A stretch of DNA of 64,000 bases from Williamsia sp. CHRR-6 (GTDB lineage Bacteria; Actinomycetota; Actinomycetes; Mycobacteriales; Mycobacteriaceae). The notes under the pieces are model-generated. The model was not told the DNA's origin. It ran no database searches and saw only the letters and a list, made by a program, of their open reading frames with translations. Made by a program: the position numbers and the translations under genes. The stretch is from positions 248,001-312,000 of the forward strand of contig NZ_JAHCSG010000005.1 in the NCBI RefSeq assembly GCF_018474015.1, read 5' to 3'. Of this stretch, positions 26,885 through 35,513 are shown piece after piece; position 1 is the stretch's first letter; the number at the start of each line of letters is the position of its first letter.

Positions 26885-27929
26885 ACGAATCAGACACCGA
26901 GCCTGCCCGGCGGGCCAGGTGGGCGATCCGCTCGATGAGGTCGTCGAAGAAGACATCGGCGTCTGCGGCCACCGCGATGGCGGCGTTGGGGTCGCGACCC
27001 CACATGCCGCGCAGGTCGGCCACCGTGGTGCCTCGGGTGAGGGTGCCCCCGAGCTCCACGTCCACGCACGCCGACATGGTCGCGGCGATGCTCGGATCCA
27101 CGGCAACGGCCGCAGCGAACGGGTCATGCATATGGGCGATGTAGCCCTCGGACTGGTCGGCATGGAACTCGAAGTAGAAGCGCACCGCATCGACGACGGC
27201 AGCGACCACGGGATTGCTTGCCACCGAACGAGTTCCGCGTTCGTCGTCGATCCCGGGCTGCTCGATCGGGGAGCTGTCGGCAGCTGCGGCCAACCGCGCG
27301 AGATGATCAGGTGTCATCACGATCGTCTCGGTGAGGTCGAGCGGGCAGACGATCGGGGTGGGAGCGCCATCGCGGCCGAACGCGGCGAACACATGCGCTG
27401 CGGCCTCGGGATCGACCGCGATGTTCCACTCCGAGGTGGGAGTGGTGTTCCCGGGGTGGTGGAACGCACCGCCCATGATCACCAGACGTCGCAACCGGCT
27501 CGGCAGCAGCGGATCTCGTTCGATCGCCAGCGCCAGGTTGGTCAGCGGACCGGTGACCAGTCCGATCACCTCGCCGGGCCGATCGGTGGTGATCTCGATC
27601 CAGGCGTCAGCGGCATCGCGTTGCGATCGCGTCGACAGTCCGGTGGGCAACTCGGCGTATCCGATTCCCCACGGGCCGTGAGTGTCCTCGGTGGTCATCA
27701 GCTCGGCCACCAGCGGACCCGCTGCACCAAGACAGACCTCCACGTCATCGCGCCCGCAGAGGGCCAGCCAAGCGAGGTTGTTGGCGCACACCACATCTGC
27801 GGGAACATTGCCTGCGCTCGAGAGCACGGCCAGCAGATCCACCTCACCGTGGGCCAGCAGATACAGCAGGGCAAGAGAGTCGTCGATTCCGGTGTCGCAG
27901 TCGAAGACGACGGGGATGTCTGCAGCCAT
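26883..27929 (-). CDS. Nucleoside hydrolase (IunH family)
   Basis: 348-aa enzyme that cleaves the N-glycosidic bond of nucleosides for base salvage. The N-terminal Ca2+-binding Asp cluster reads VFDCDTGIDDSLAL (DxDxGxDD), and SAGNVPADVVCANNLAWLALCGRDDVEV continues the family pattern. VTGPLTNLALAIE and the C-terminal EGYIAHMHDPFAAAVAVDPS (second Asp region) complete the active site. Substrate choice (purine, pyrimidine or a nicotinamide riboside-like compound) cannot be read from the motifs. ATG 27929 is supported by a leaderless -10 box that overlaps the end of the DinB-like gene. Confidence 0.92.
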   Translation of the reverse strand: MAADIPVVFDCDTGIDDSLALLYLLAHGEVDLLAVLSSAGNVPADVVCANNLAWLALCGRDDVEVCLGAAGPLVAELMTTEDTHGPWGIGYAELPTGLSTRSQRDAADAWIEITTDRPGEVIGLVTGPLTNLALAIERDPLLPSRLRRLVIMGGAFHHPGNTTPTSEWNIAVDPEAAAHVFAAFGRDGAPTPIVCPLDLTETIVMTPDHLARLAAAADSSPIEQPGIDDERGTRSVASNPVVAAVVDAVRFYFEFHADQSEGYIAHMHDPFAAAVAVDPSIAATMSACVDVELGGTLTRGTTVADLRGMWGRDPNAAIAVAADADVFFDDLIERIAHLARRAGSVSDS

Positions 27930-27935
27930 GTCGTG

Positions 27936-27941
27936 ACCTTA
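27936..27941 (-). promoter_or_regulatory. -10 box (TAAGGT) of the nucleoside hydrolase gene
   Basis: On the minus strand TAAGGT ends 6 nt before ATG 27929. The box includes the TAA stop of the DinB-like gene (27939-27941), so the hydrolase has its own leaderless promoter inside the gene junction. Confidence 0.5.
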
Positions 27942-28421
27942 AAGCTGCGCGGAACCGACCAGCACGTCGCGGGTGAGTTCCAGCTGCCCGAGGTGTTGGG
28001 CCAGTTCGCGGATCACATGGCTGAGCATCCATTCCGGTGTGGCCGTGGCGATCTGGTGGCGGCGGGTCGATCCGACCCCGCTGCGGTCACGAACGCCCTC
28101 GGTGAGCGCGACAGTGACCCACTCGACGATGCGCGCCACGAGGGAGTCGACCAGCTGCTGCAGGTCGGCGACCGAACCGGTGGCGGTGAACTCGGCTGCA
28201 CGATCGCGCGGAATCTGCTCGCCGCCGATCACGGTCCCGAGCCAGAACCGGGTGGCGGCCACCGAGTGGAAGACGATCACGTAGGGGCTGTTGGCCCCCG
28301 GCAGCGCGGGCCGCCGGTTGATCTGGTCGTCGCCGAGTTCTCGGACGATCGCGATCATCGATCGCAGGGTCTCGGTGATCACGTCGTCGGTGGCCGTGAT
28401 CATCGCCGTCGCATCGGTCAC
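27939..28421 (-). CDS. DinB/DUF664-like putative thiol-dependent transferase
   Basis: 160-aa four-helix protein of the DinB superfamily. Metal-ligand histidines are suggested by VFHSVAATRFWL in helix 2 and WMLSHVIRELAQHLGQLELTRD in the last helix, the H-x3-E/H pattern of DinB folds. In mycothiol-producing actinomycetes such proteins are often mycothiol S-transferases, and mshC is 10 kb away, but the specific substrate is unknown. The GTG start at 28421 overlaps the stop of the SDR gene (GTGA), so the two are coupled. An internal ATG at 28403 is the alternative start. Confidence 0.82.
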   Translation of the reverse strand: MTDATAMITATDDVITETLRSMIAIVRELGDDQINRRPALPGANSPYVIVFHSVAATRFWLGTVIGGEQIPRDRAAEFTATGSVADLQQLVDSLVARIVEWVTVALTEGVRDRSGVGSTRRHQIATATPEWMLSHVIRELAQHLGQLELTRDVLVGSAQL

Positions 28422-29851
28422 CACGGGTACTTCTGGAAATCCTTGAGAAAGCAGCCGTAGAGGTCGATCCCGTTCTCTCCGTCCACGATCGGGTGATAGA
28501 CCCGTGCCGCCCCGTCGACGAGGTCGAGGGGGGCACGGAAACCCTCCTCGGCCAGCCGCATCTTGGCCGTGTGCGGTCGCTCGTCGGTGATCCACCCGGT
28601 GTCGACCGCCGTCACCAGGATCCCGTCGTCGAAGAGTTTCCCGGCGCTGGTGCGGGTCAGCATGTTCAACGCCGCCTTGGCCATGTTGGTGTGGGGGTGG
28701 CCGGGTCCCTTGTAGCCGCGCGAGAAGATGCCCTCCATCGCCGACACGTTGACCACGTACTTGCGCCGGGCCGGCGACGCACGCAACGCCGGCGTGAGTC
28801 GGGAGAGCAGGATGAACGGGGCGACGCTGTTGCACAGTTGCACCTCGATCAGCTCCAACGGGTCGACGCGATCGACCGAGGCAACCCAGCTGTTCTCGCT
28901 GACCAGGTCGGGAAGCAGGCCGCCAGCATCGACGGCGGTCCCGTCTGCGATCCGCGCCGGCGACGCCGACCCGGCGGTCATCGCCAGCGCGGCCAACGCG
29001 GCGGCGGCGGCGTCGGTGTCGGACCCGCCAGCCAGCGCGGTGGGGTGTAGTTCGCTGCTGTTGCCCATCGTGACCGCCGGGATGTCGGCTGCGGCCCCGG
29101 TCAACGGTGCGGCCTCGGCATCGATCAATCCGCGGTAGGCGCCGGGGGATCGGCGTACGGTCTGCGCGGCGTTGTTGATCAAGATGTCGAGCCGACCCTG
29201 TGCCGCAACGGAATCGGCGAGACCGACCACGTCAGCCGGATTGCGCAGATCGATGCCGACGATCTGCAGTCGATGCAGCCACTCGCCGGAGTCCTGTTGT
29301 CGGGCAAAACGTCTGGCCGCGTCGCGGGGGAATCGGGTGGTGATGGTGAGGTGTGCACCATCGCGCAGCAGCATCAACGCGATGTACATGCCGATCTTCG
29401 CCCGACCGCCGGTCAACAACGCCCGACGCCCGCTGAGGTCGGTGCGCTGATCGCGGCGCGCACGGTTGGACACCACGCAGTGCGGACACAACTGATGGTG
29501 GAAGGCGTTGATCTCGGTGTAGAGCGCCTTGCACACATAACACGCCTGCGGTCGGCGCAGATGCCCGACTACGCCGGTGCCGTCGCCGGAGAGCCCGATC
29601 CCGGCGGTCTCGTCGTCGATTCGGTCCGCCGATCCGGTGGCCGTCGCGCCGATCACGGCGCGGTCGGCGTCGATGCGTTCCCGGTTGCGTTCCTTCTTTC
29701 GAGTGCGCTTGGCCAGCTTGAACATCCGGCCCACCGCACGTTGTACCTCGATCGAATCGGGATGCTCGGAGTCAAGCGCAGCGGCCTGCTTGAGGACACG
29801 GTGCAACACCGCCATGTCCTGCGCATCGATTCCGCCACCCGCCTGTTCCAC
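28418..29851 (-). CDS. SDR oxidoreductase with N-terminal zinc-ribbon extension
   Basis: 477 aa, almost twice the length of a classical SDR. The first ~145 residues are a basic helical stretch (KLAKRTRKKERNRERIDADR) followed by a CX2C...CX2C zinc-ribbon-like segment (CYVCKALYTEINAFHHQLCPHC). The SDR domain follows with the cofactor motif TGGRAKIGMYIA, a NNAAQT motif (NAG equivalent) and an active-site region VNVSAMEGIFS...YKGPGHPHTNMAKAALNM with Lys. The usual YxxxK Tyr is not obvious, so catalysis may be altered. The GTG start has a TAGGAT box 8 nt upstream. It is co-transcribed with the DinB-like gene. Confidence 0.85.
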   Translation of the reverse strand: MEQAGGGIDAQDMAVLHRVLKQAAALDSEHPDSIEVQRAVGRMFKLAKRTRKKERNRERIDADRAVIGATATGSADRIDDETAGIGLSGDGTGVVGHLRRPQACYVCKALYTEINAFHHQLCPHCVVSNRARRDQRTDLSGRRALLTGGRAKIGMYIALMLLRDGAHLTITTRFPRDAARRFARQQDSGEWLHRLQIVGIDLRNPADVVGLADSVAAQGRLDILINNAAQTVRRSPGAYRGLIDAEAAPLTGAAADIPAVTMGNSSELHPTALAGGSDTDAAAAALAALAMTAGSASPARIADGTAVDAGGLLPDLVSENSWVASVDRVDPLELIEVQLCNSVAPFILLSRLTPALRASPARRKYVVNVSAMEGIFSRGYKGPGHPHTNMAKAALNMLTRTSAGKLFDDGILVTAVDTGWITDERPHTAKMRLAEEGFRAPLDLVDGAARVYHPIVDGENGIDLYGCFLKDFQKYPW

Positions 29852-29859
29852 GGTTGACG

Positions 29860-29865
29860 ATCCTA
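29860..29865 (-). promoter_or_regulatory. -10 box (TAGGAT) of the zinc-ribbon SDR gene
   Basis: On the minus strand TAGGAT ends 8 nt before GTG 29851. The short gap suggests a near-leaderless transcript carrying the SDR and DinB-like genes. The divergent gluconokinase start lies 75 bp away. Confidence 0.4.
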
Positions 29866-29940
29866 ATGGCTGGATCGGGGCATCTTCCCGCGCGCGGCGT
29901 CGTCGCCCTACGCGCGGGACCGGCGTGCTAGACCTGCTTC

Positions 29941-30465
29941 ATGCAACGCGGTGCTCCCGATCGGTCACACGTGTGCGTGATGGGGGTCAGTGGCTGCGGG
30001 AAGAGCATTGTGGCCGCGGCCTTGGCTCAGCTGTGTGATCGCCCCTTTGACGACGCCGACGACCTGCACACCGCCGCGAACCTGGCGTCCATGGCCGCAG
30101 GTGTGCCGCTGACCGACACCGACCGCCTACCGTGGCTCGACGCGGTGGTGGCGCGCATGGATGCGCGCGCGGCGACGGTGGGTCCGTGTGTGATCGCATG
30201 CTCGGCGTTGCGTCGGCGCTATCGAGATCGGTTGCGGCAGGCGGGATCCGGGCTTGTATTCCTACATCTGGTGCTCGACGAGCGGACACTGGCGGAGCGT
30301 CTCGAGCGGCGGCGCGGGCATCCGGTGGGAGTGGACCTGCTGGCGTCGCAGCTGGCCACGCTCGAACCGCTGACACCCGACGAACCCGGAGTGTCGATCG
30401 CAGCCGACGGACCCGTCGACACGGTGGTCAACTCGGCGATGGGTGCGTTGCGGGCGCTGCGCTGA
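29941..30465 (+). CDS. gntK: Gluconokinase
   Basis: 174-aa small P-loop kinase phosphorylating D-gluconate to 6-phosphogluconate. The Walker A motif is GVSGCGKS, followed by DDADDLHTAANLASMAAGVPLTDTDRLPWLDAV, the diagnostic gluconokinase segment (DxLH...N...M..G.PLTDxDRxPWL), then ACSALRRRYRDRLR and a FLHLVLDERTLAERLERRRGH lid. The usual SGSGKS is SGCGKS here. No gluconate transporter or regulator lies beside it, so it is an orphan kinase between the divergent SDR gene and tRNA-Leu. Confidence 0.9.
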   Translation: MQRGAPDRSHVCVMGVSGCGKSIVAAALAQLCDRPFDDADDLHTAANLASMAAGVPLTDTDRLPWLDAVVARMDARAATVGPCVIACSALRRRYRDRLRQAGSGLVFLHLVLDERTLAERLERRRGHPVGVDLLASQLATLEPLTPDEPGVSIAADGPVDTVVNSAMGALRALR

Positions 30466-30498
30466 CCGGTGTGGCGAACCGGCAGTGCGATGATGTGT

Positions 30499-30583
30499 GT
30501 CCGGAGGGGGACTTGAACCCCCACGCCCGTTAATAGGGCACTAGCACCTCAAGCTAGCGCGTCTGCCATTCCGCCACCCGGAC
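30499..30583 (-). tRNA. tRNA-Leu (anticodon GAG)
   Basis: 85-nt class II tRNA read on the minus strand. The acceptor arms GTCCGGG / TCCGGAC pair, the anticodon stem CTAGC / GCTAG holds the loop TTGAGGT with anticodon GAG, a long variable arm TGCCC...GGGCG follows, and the T-arm is GGGGG-TTCAAGT-CCCCC. The 3' CCA is not encoded. GAG decodes CUC and CUU leucine codons. Confidence 0.96.
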
Positions 30584-30694
30584 CTGCGCGACCGCATGCG
30601 TCGCGCGAGTGCGCCGCCAACATTAACCGACCCCGTCGCCCGATCCCAAATCATCGGCGGCACCCTGACCTGGCGAGGTGATAGGAATGGATGG

Positions 30695-32035
30695 GTGACC
30701 GACATCCGCACGTCCCGAGCCCGCGACGAAGTCGTCGACCTGGTCAGCCGACTGATCCAGTTCGACACCACCAACACCGGCGAACTGGCCACCACCGTCG
30801 GTGAAGAGGCCTGCGCCCGCTGGGTGGGGGAGCAACTGGCCGAGGTCGGCTACGAGGTGACCTACGTGGAATCCGGTGCACCGGGACGCGGCAACGTGTT
30901 TGCCCGCTTGCCCGGCACCGATCCCGAGCGCGGCGCACTGCTGGTGCACACCCACCTCGACGTGGTGCCCGCCCAGCCAGAGGACTGGAGCGTTCATCCG
31001 TTCTCCGGCACCGTGTCCGACGGATACGTCTGGGGCCGAGGTGCTGTCGACATGAAGGACATGGTCGGGATGGCGTTGGCGTTGGCGCGTCAGTTCCGGC
31101 GCGAGGGCACAGTGCCACCGCGCGACCTGCTGTTCGCGTTCTTGGCCGACGAGGAGGCCGGCGGCGCCTACGGTTCACATTGGCTGGTCGAGCACCGGCC
31201 CGAGTTGTTCGACGGTGTCACCGAGGCGATCGGCGAGGTGGGCGGCTTTTCACTCACGGTCGACACCCCGTCAGGTGAACCCAAACGCCTCTATCTCGTG
31301 GAGACCGCAGAGAAGGGCATCGCCTGGATGCGGCTCACCGCGACCGCCACCGCAGGCCACGGGTCGTTTCTGCACGAACACAATGCGGTGACCATCCTCG
31401 CTGAGGCCGTGGCGAAACTTGGTCGACACGAGTTCCCGCTCATCGTCTCCGACTCGGTGGCCGAGTTCATCGGCGCGGTCAGTGAGGAGTCCACCTTGGA
31501 GATCCGAGCCGACTCGCCGGACCTCGAGAGCGCGTTGCACAAGTTGGGCCCGCTGGCACGCATCCTCGGCGCGACACTGCGAGACACCGCCAACCCCACG
31601 ATGCTCGACGCCGGGTACAAAGCCAACGTCATCCCGCAGACCGCCACCGCAGTGGTGGATTGCCGGGTGCTACCGGGCCGCCAAGCACAGTTCGAGGCCG
31701 AGGTGGACGCGATCATCGGGCCCGACGTGACGCGCGAATGGGTGACCAAGCTGGAGTCTTACGAGACCACCTTCGACGGTGCATTGGTGGACGCGATGAA
31801 CGCCGCTGTCCTGGCCTTCGATCCGCAGGCCCGCACGGTTCCCTACATGCTCTCGGGCGGCACCGATGCAAAAGCGTTCGCCAAGTTGGGGATCCGCTGT
31901 TTCGGTTTCGCGCCACTACAACTGCCCGCCGATCTCGACTTCGCGGGCCTCTTCCATGGCGTCGACGAGCGGGTGCCGGTGGACGGACTGCTGTTCGGGG
32001 TCGACGTGCTCGAACACTTCCTGCTCAACTGCTGA
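30695..32035 (+). CDS. M20-family metallopeptidase/amidohydrolase (ArgE/DapE/ACY1 type)
   Basis: 446 aa. Two-zinc hydrolase with the metal-binding motifs HTHLDVVPAQPEDWSVHPF (first His/Asp), GRGAVDMKDM (bridging Asp) and ADEEAGG (catalytic Glu-Glu). The dimerisation insert and a C-terminal LSGGTDAKAF region with the last ligand follow. Such proteins remove acyl or aminoacyl groups; the exact substrate cannot be told, and mycobacterial relatives are annotated only as peptidases. GTG 30695 is chosen because AGGAA precedes it at good spacing; upstream in-frame codons would run into the tRNA promoter. The stop abuts that of convergent pyrD. Confidence 0.9.
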   Translation: MTDIRTSRARDEVVDLVSRLIQFDTTNTGELATTVGEEACARWVGEQLAEVGYEVTYVESGAPGRGNVFARLPGTDPERGALLVHTHLDVVPAQPEDWSVHPFSGTVSDGYVWGRGAVDMKDMVGMALALARQFRREGTVPPRDLLFAFLADEEAGGAYGSHWLVEHRPELFDGVTEAIGEVGGFSLTVDTPSGEPKRLYLVETAEKGIAWMRLTATATAGHGSFLHEHNAVTILAEAVAKLGRHEFPLIVSDSVAEFIGAVSEESTLEIRADSPDLESALHKLGPLARILGATLRDTANPTMLDAGYKANVIPQTATAVVDCRVLPGRQAQFEAEVDAIIGPDVTREWVTKLESYETTFDGALVDAMNAAVLAFDPQARTVPYMLSGGTDAKAFAKLGIRCFGFAPLQLPADLDFAGLFHGVDERVPVDGLLFGVDVLEHFLLNC

Positions 32036-33160
32036 TCAGGACGCCTCGGGTCGTCTCCGCCCGGACACCTCGCTGCCCACGGCCTCAGCGAGCGAGGAAA
32101 AGCCGTGGCTGCGCAGCCGGGCGGCGATCCCATCGTTGATGTCTTTGACCCACATCGGCCCGCCGTAGATGAAGCCGGTGTAGCCCTGGATGAGGGAGGC
32201 GCCCGCACAGATCCGCTCCCACGCCTGCTCGGCGGTTTCGATGCCACCGACCGAGATGAGCACCTGTCGGTCGCCGACCCGGTCGTGGAGCCGACGCAGG
32301 ACCTCCAGTGATCGGGCTGCCAGCGGCGCTCCGGACAACCCGCCGGGCCCGATCTGCGCCACGGTGTCGGGGGCGGTGTGCAGGCCCTCGCGCGTGATCG
32401 TGGTGTTGGTGCAGACGATGCCGGCGAGCCCGAGTTCGACGGCAAGGTCAGCGATCTCGTCGATGTCGGAGTCACTGAGGTCGGGGGCGATCTTGACCAG
32501 CACCGGAACCGACACCGCGTCGAGAACGGCCGAGAGCAGCGGACGCAGCGCGGCCACCGCCTGCAGGTCGCGCAGGCCCGGGGTGTTGGGGGAACTGACG
32601 TTGACCACCACGAAGTCGGCGAGCGGCCCGAGCAGCCGTGCGCTGGTGAGATAGTCAGCCACCGCATCGGCGGCCTCGACGATCTTGGTCTTGCCGATGT
32701 TCGCGCCGATCGGTATCGCAGCAGCACCCATCCGGCGCGTGGCCAGCTTCGCCGCGGCGGCGCCTGCTCCGTGATTGTTGAAACCCATCCGATTGATCAG
32801 CGCGCGATCGGCGGGCAACCGGAACAGGCGAGGCGTGGGGTTGCCCGGTTGTGGATGACCGGTGACGGTGCCGATCTCGGCGAACCCGAAACCGATTGGT
32901 CCCCAGGCGTTCACCGCCTCAGCGTTCTTGTCGAATCCGGCCGCCAGGCCCAGCGGGGCCGGAAACCGGACACCGAACACCGTCGAGGCCAGAATCGGGT
33001 CGTGGCGGGCGAACACCGGACGCAGGACGGCTGCGACCGGCCGCGACGAGCCGACGGTGGCCAACAGCCACGAGACGATGGTGTGGATGCGCTCGGCGGG
33101 TACCCGGAACATCAGCCGCAGCACCAGCGGATAGACGACATCGTTGATGCGCTTGATCAT
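32036..33160 (-). CDS. pyrD: Quinone-dependent dihydroorotate dehydrogenase (class 2)
   Basis: 374-aa FMN enzyme oxidising dihydroorotate to orotate in pyrimidine synthesis, coupled to menaquinone. The N-terminal amphipathic membrane-docking helices ([25 protein letters not shown]) mark class 2. [40 protein letters not shown] (the catalytic Ser is in VNVSSPN) and [33 protein letters not shown] (FMN phosphate site) follow. The ATG overlaps the stop of the DUF5703 gene (ATGA), so it is the last gene of an lppL-DUF5703-pyrD operon. Confidence 0.97.
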   Translation of the reverse strand: MIKRINDVVYPLVLRLMFRVPAERIHTIVSWLLATVGSSRPVAAVLRPVFARHDPILASTVFGVRFPAPLGLAAGFDKNAEAVNAWGPIGFGFAEIGTVTGHPQPGNPTPRLFRLPADRALINRMGFNNHGAGAAAAKLATRRMGAAAIPIGANIGKTKIVEAADAVADYLTSARLLGPLADFVVVNVSSPNTPGLRDLQAVAALRPLLSAVLDAVSVPVLVKIAPDLSDSDIDEIADLAVELGLAGIVCTNTTITREGLHTAPDTVAQIGPGGLSGAPLAARSLEVLRRLHDRVGDRQVLISVGGIETAEQAWERICAGASLIQGYTGFIYGGPMWVKDINDGIAARLRSHGFSSLAEAVGSEVSGRRRPEAS

Positions 33161-33420
33161 TGCGATCCCATCTCGTCGAGGCTCTCACGCGCCCGGCGCT
33201 TGCGACGCAGCAGCACCTTGCGGGTGCCGTCGGTGTACAGGCGAACCCGAGATATCTCCCAACCGCCGAACTCGGCCTGGATGGCCAACCGCATGGAGGC
33301 GGTCACGCGGGTGACGTCCGGAGGTAATCGCAACGGGATGTACTCGTATTCGTCGGTGTCTGCGCTGGTCCACTCGGGCGGAAAGCCGAGACTGCGCCCA
33401 CCCCGCGCCGGTGTGTTCAA
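33157..33420 (-). CDS. DUF5703 family small protein
   Basis: 87-aa soluble protein of the DUF5703 family, known from mycobacterial relatives next to pyrD. The sequence is basic at the C-terminus ([14 protein letters not shown]), with a conserved core [41 protein letters not shown]. The TTG start at 33420 is supported by GAGAGGAG six bases upstream on the minus strand. Stop and pyrD start overlap, so expression is coupled to pyrimidine synthesis. Function unknown. Confidence 0.86.
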   Translation of the reverse strand: MNTPARGGRSLGFPPEWTSADTDEYEYIPLRLPPDVTRVTASMRLAIQAEFGGWEISRVRLYTDGTRKVLLRRKRRARESLDEMGSQ

Positions 33421-33457
33421 CCCCGCTCCTCTCGCTGCTCGTGCCCTGTCGCTGCCG

Positions 33458-34531
33458 TCATGAGATGGCTTGTAGCCCTTCCCCTCGCGACGACAGGACG
33501 AACACCAGCCCGGATGAGCTGTCCACGACCAACGAATCGGCCTGTCCCACCGTTGCGACCCGACGCTTCTCCACCGGGATGCCGGTGGACAGGTCGTAGG
33601 CGATGGCCTGATTGGCCCCGTTGGCCACCACCCACATCAGACCCCGGGTGTCGTCGAATCCTACGGCGTAGGGCCCGGGCGCCACGGGGTAGCGGATCCG
33701 CGAGACCAACGGGTCGCCGGCAAACACCACCACCTGATCGTCGCGGGTGTCGCTGGAGAGGAAACGCCCGAAGCGGTCGACGGTGAGTGTGGTGGCTCCG
33801 TCGCCCACGCGCAGGGCCACACCCAGGTCGGACTTGTCGACATCGACCATGGTCACCGCCGACTGGGCGCGATCGAGGGCAACCACCTGGTCCTTTTTGC
33901 CGGCGCGACGCCAGACCGCGATCGCATCCACCCGAACCAGCCCGGTGATGCGGTGCCGCGCAGCGCCATCGGGGCCGAGGTCGACGATGGTGCCGTCGGC
34001 AGTGCCGACCAGCACGGTTCCCGCAGAGGTGTAGGCGATGCTCAGCGGTCTGGACACGGGAACACGTTGTTCGAGCACCGCACCGGTCGCGAGGTCGATC
34101 CGCGCCAACACCCCCTCGCCGATCGCACCCACCCGACCGTCACCGAGGTCGGCGATGGCTGCGGCGGGAGTGTTCAACACCACGGTGCGTATCCGAACGG
34201 GTTGGGCGGCAGCCGAATACACCTCCACCGAGCGGCCGGCGGCATCGAGTGCGGCGACCTGTCGGGTACGAGCGTCGACGACCAGCCCGCGACCCGCGCT
34301 CGCCGGGACCACCGTTCCCGCAGGAACCGCGGTCCCGGGCGGGGCACTCGGTGCGGTCTGCGGCACCGTCGTGGCCACCGACGGCGACGAGGAGGACGAT
34401 CCACAGCCGACGACCACAGCGACGAGGGTCACGCCGATCACCATCAGGCTCACCGCCCGCACCCGCGACCCCACCCCCACCATCGGGGTGCGGCCGGCGG
34501 GCACGGCCCGCTCCACAGTCCTGCGCGTCAT
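33458..34531 (-). CDS. lppL: LppL-like lipoprotein, YncE-type beta-propeller
   Basis: 357-aa exported lipoprotein. The N-terminus has RVRAVSLMVIGVTLVAVVVGC, a signal peptide with lipobox ending at Cys43, then a Ser/Pro/Thr linker (SSSSSPSVATTVPQTAPSAPP). The mature part shows repeated propeller blades such as RGLVVDARTRQVAALDAAGRSVEVYS, GRVGAIGEGVLARIDLATG and DDTRGLMWVVANGANQAIAYDLSTG. A lipoprotein gene in this place before pyrD is named lppL in M. tuberculosis. The role is unknown; propellers often bind ligands or proteins at the cell envelope. It is the first gene of the operon with DUF5703 and pyrD (37 bp gap). Confidence 0.86.
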   Translation of the reverse strand: MTRRTVERAVPAGRTPMVGVGSRVRAVSLMVIGVTLVAVVVGCGSSSSSPSVATTVPQTAPSAPPGTAVPAGTVVPASAGRGLVVDARTRQVAALDAAGRSVEVYSAAAQPVRIRTVVLNTPAAAIADLGDGRVGAIGEGVLARIDLATGAVLEQRVPVSRPLSIAYTSAGTVLVGTADGTIVDLGPDGAARHRITGLVRVDAIAVWRRAGKKDQVVALDRAQSAVTMVDVDKSDLGVALRVGDGATTLTVDRFGRFLSSDTRDDQVVVFAGDPLVSRIRYPVAPGPYAVGFDDTRGLMWVVANGANQAIAYDLSTGIPVEKRRVATVGQADSLVVDSSSGLVFVLSSRGEGLQAIS

Positions 34532-34598
34532 CACTCCATAGTGCGGCACCCCGCACCGCGGTCCCCAATCGAGCCGAAAGCGTGCCGCAGATCTGACG

Positions 34599-34604
34599 TA
34601 GGCT
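34599..34604 (+). promoter_or_regulatory. -10 box (TAGGCT) of uppP
   Basis: TAGGCT ends 9 nt before GTG 34614, giving a near-leaderless transcript with at most a few bases before the start codon. No ribosome-binding site is seen. Confidence 0.4.
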
Positions 34605-34613
34605 CTGCAGCTT

Positions 34614-35456
34614 GTGACTGATGCGATGACCTGGACCCAGGCTGTGGTGCTGGGTGCTGTGCAAGGCCTGACCGAGTTCCTACCGGTGTCCTCCTCCGGG
34701 CACCTGCGCATCGTCTCGGGCGTCTTCTTCGGCGACGACGCGGGGGCCTCGTTCACCGCGGTCACCCAGCTGGGCACCGAAGCGGCCGTGCTGATCTTCT
34801 TCCTGCGCGACATCATCAGGATCGTCGGCGCCTGGTTCGTGGGTCTGCGCGATGCCACCCGCCGTGGTCTGGACTATCGCATCGGGTGGTACGTGATCTT
34901 GGCGACCATCCCCATCGGCGTCCTCGGCATCGTCTTCAAGGACCAGATCCGTACCGGCGCACGCAATCTCTGGCTGATCGCCACCATGCTGATCGTGTTC
35001 TCGGTGGTGATCGTGGCGGCCGAACGCTACGGCACCCGCCGACGTCCGCTGGAGGAGTTGACCCTGCGTGACGGCCTGACCATGGGTGTCGCCCAGTGTC
35101 TGGCGCTGATCCCTGGGGTGTCGCGGTCGGGAGCGACAGCCAGTGCCGGACTGTTCCTCGGACTGCAACGAGAAGCGGCCGTGCGATTCTCGTTTCTGCT
35201 GGCCATTCCCGCCGTCACCGCCTCGGGTCTGTTCAGCCTCCCCGACGCCTTCGCCCCCAGCGGCAGCGGGCTTCAGGCCAGCGGACCACAACTGCTGGTG
35301 GCCACCGTCATCGCGTTCGTCATCGGCTACGCCTCCATCGCCTGGCTGCTCAAGTTCGTGGCCAAGCATTCGTTGAACTGGTTCGTCGCCTACCGCGTGA
35401 TCGTCGGTCTGGTGGTGCTCGGATTGTTGGCCGGTGGAGTGGTCTCGGCCACCTGA
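34614..35456 (+). CDS. uppP: Undecaprenyl-diphosphatase UppP (BacA)
   Basis: 280-aa integral membrane enzyme that dephosphorylates undecaprenyl (decaprenyl) diphosphate to recycle the lipid carrier for peptidoglycan and arabinogalactan. The family signature is at the N-terminus ([27 protein letters not shown], with the catalytic Glu and Ser/His), and a second, inverted motif [35 protein letters not shown] carries the Arg. About seven or eight helices are apparent. GTG 34614 gives an N-terminus matching family members. It is divergent from lppL and upstream of the phosphatase gene. Confidence 0.96.
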   Translation: MTDAMTWTQAVVLGAVQGLTEFLPVSSSGHLRIVSGVFFGDDAGASFTAVTQLGTEAAVLIFFLRDIIRIVGAWFVGLRDATRRGLDYRIGWYVILATIPIGVLGIVFKDQIRTGARNLWLIATMLIVFSVVIVAAERYGTRRRPLEELTLRDGLTMGVAQCLALIPGVSRSGATASAGLFLGLQREAAVRFSFLLAIPAVTASGLFSLPDAFAPSGSGLQASGPQLLVATVIAFVIGYASIAWLLKFVAKHSLNWFVAYRVIVGLVVLGLLAGGVVSAT

Positions 35457-35501
35457 GCCGAGCCGTCAGCGCCGCACACCGGAGGGTGGCTCGAGTCGGC
35501 A

Positions 35502-35507
35502 TAGGCT
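35502..35507 (+). promoter_or_regulatory. -10 box (TAGGCT), leaderless start of the phosphatase gene
   Basis: TAGGCT ends 6 nt before GTG 35514, with no ribosome-binding site between. It marks the start of the phosphatase-DUF3090-SCO1664 run. Confidence 0.55.
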
Positions 35508-35513
35508 GGTCCG

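Noticed and set aside
26780-27190. Longer N-terminus for the DUF5695 protein using the open frame upstream
   Set aside because: It would overlap the nucleoside hydrolase gene and place the signal peptide internally; GTG 26779 has a ribosome-binding site and puts the signal peptide at the N-terminus.
26874-28460. Plus-strand open frame of about 530 codons over the nucleoside hydrolase and DinB-like genes
   Set aside because: Antisense to a gene with DxDxGxDD motif and to a DinB-like gene; no ribosome-binding site or domains.
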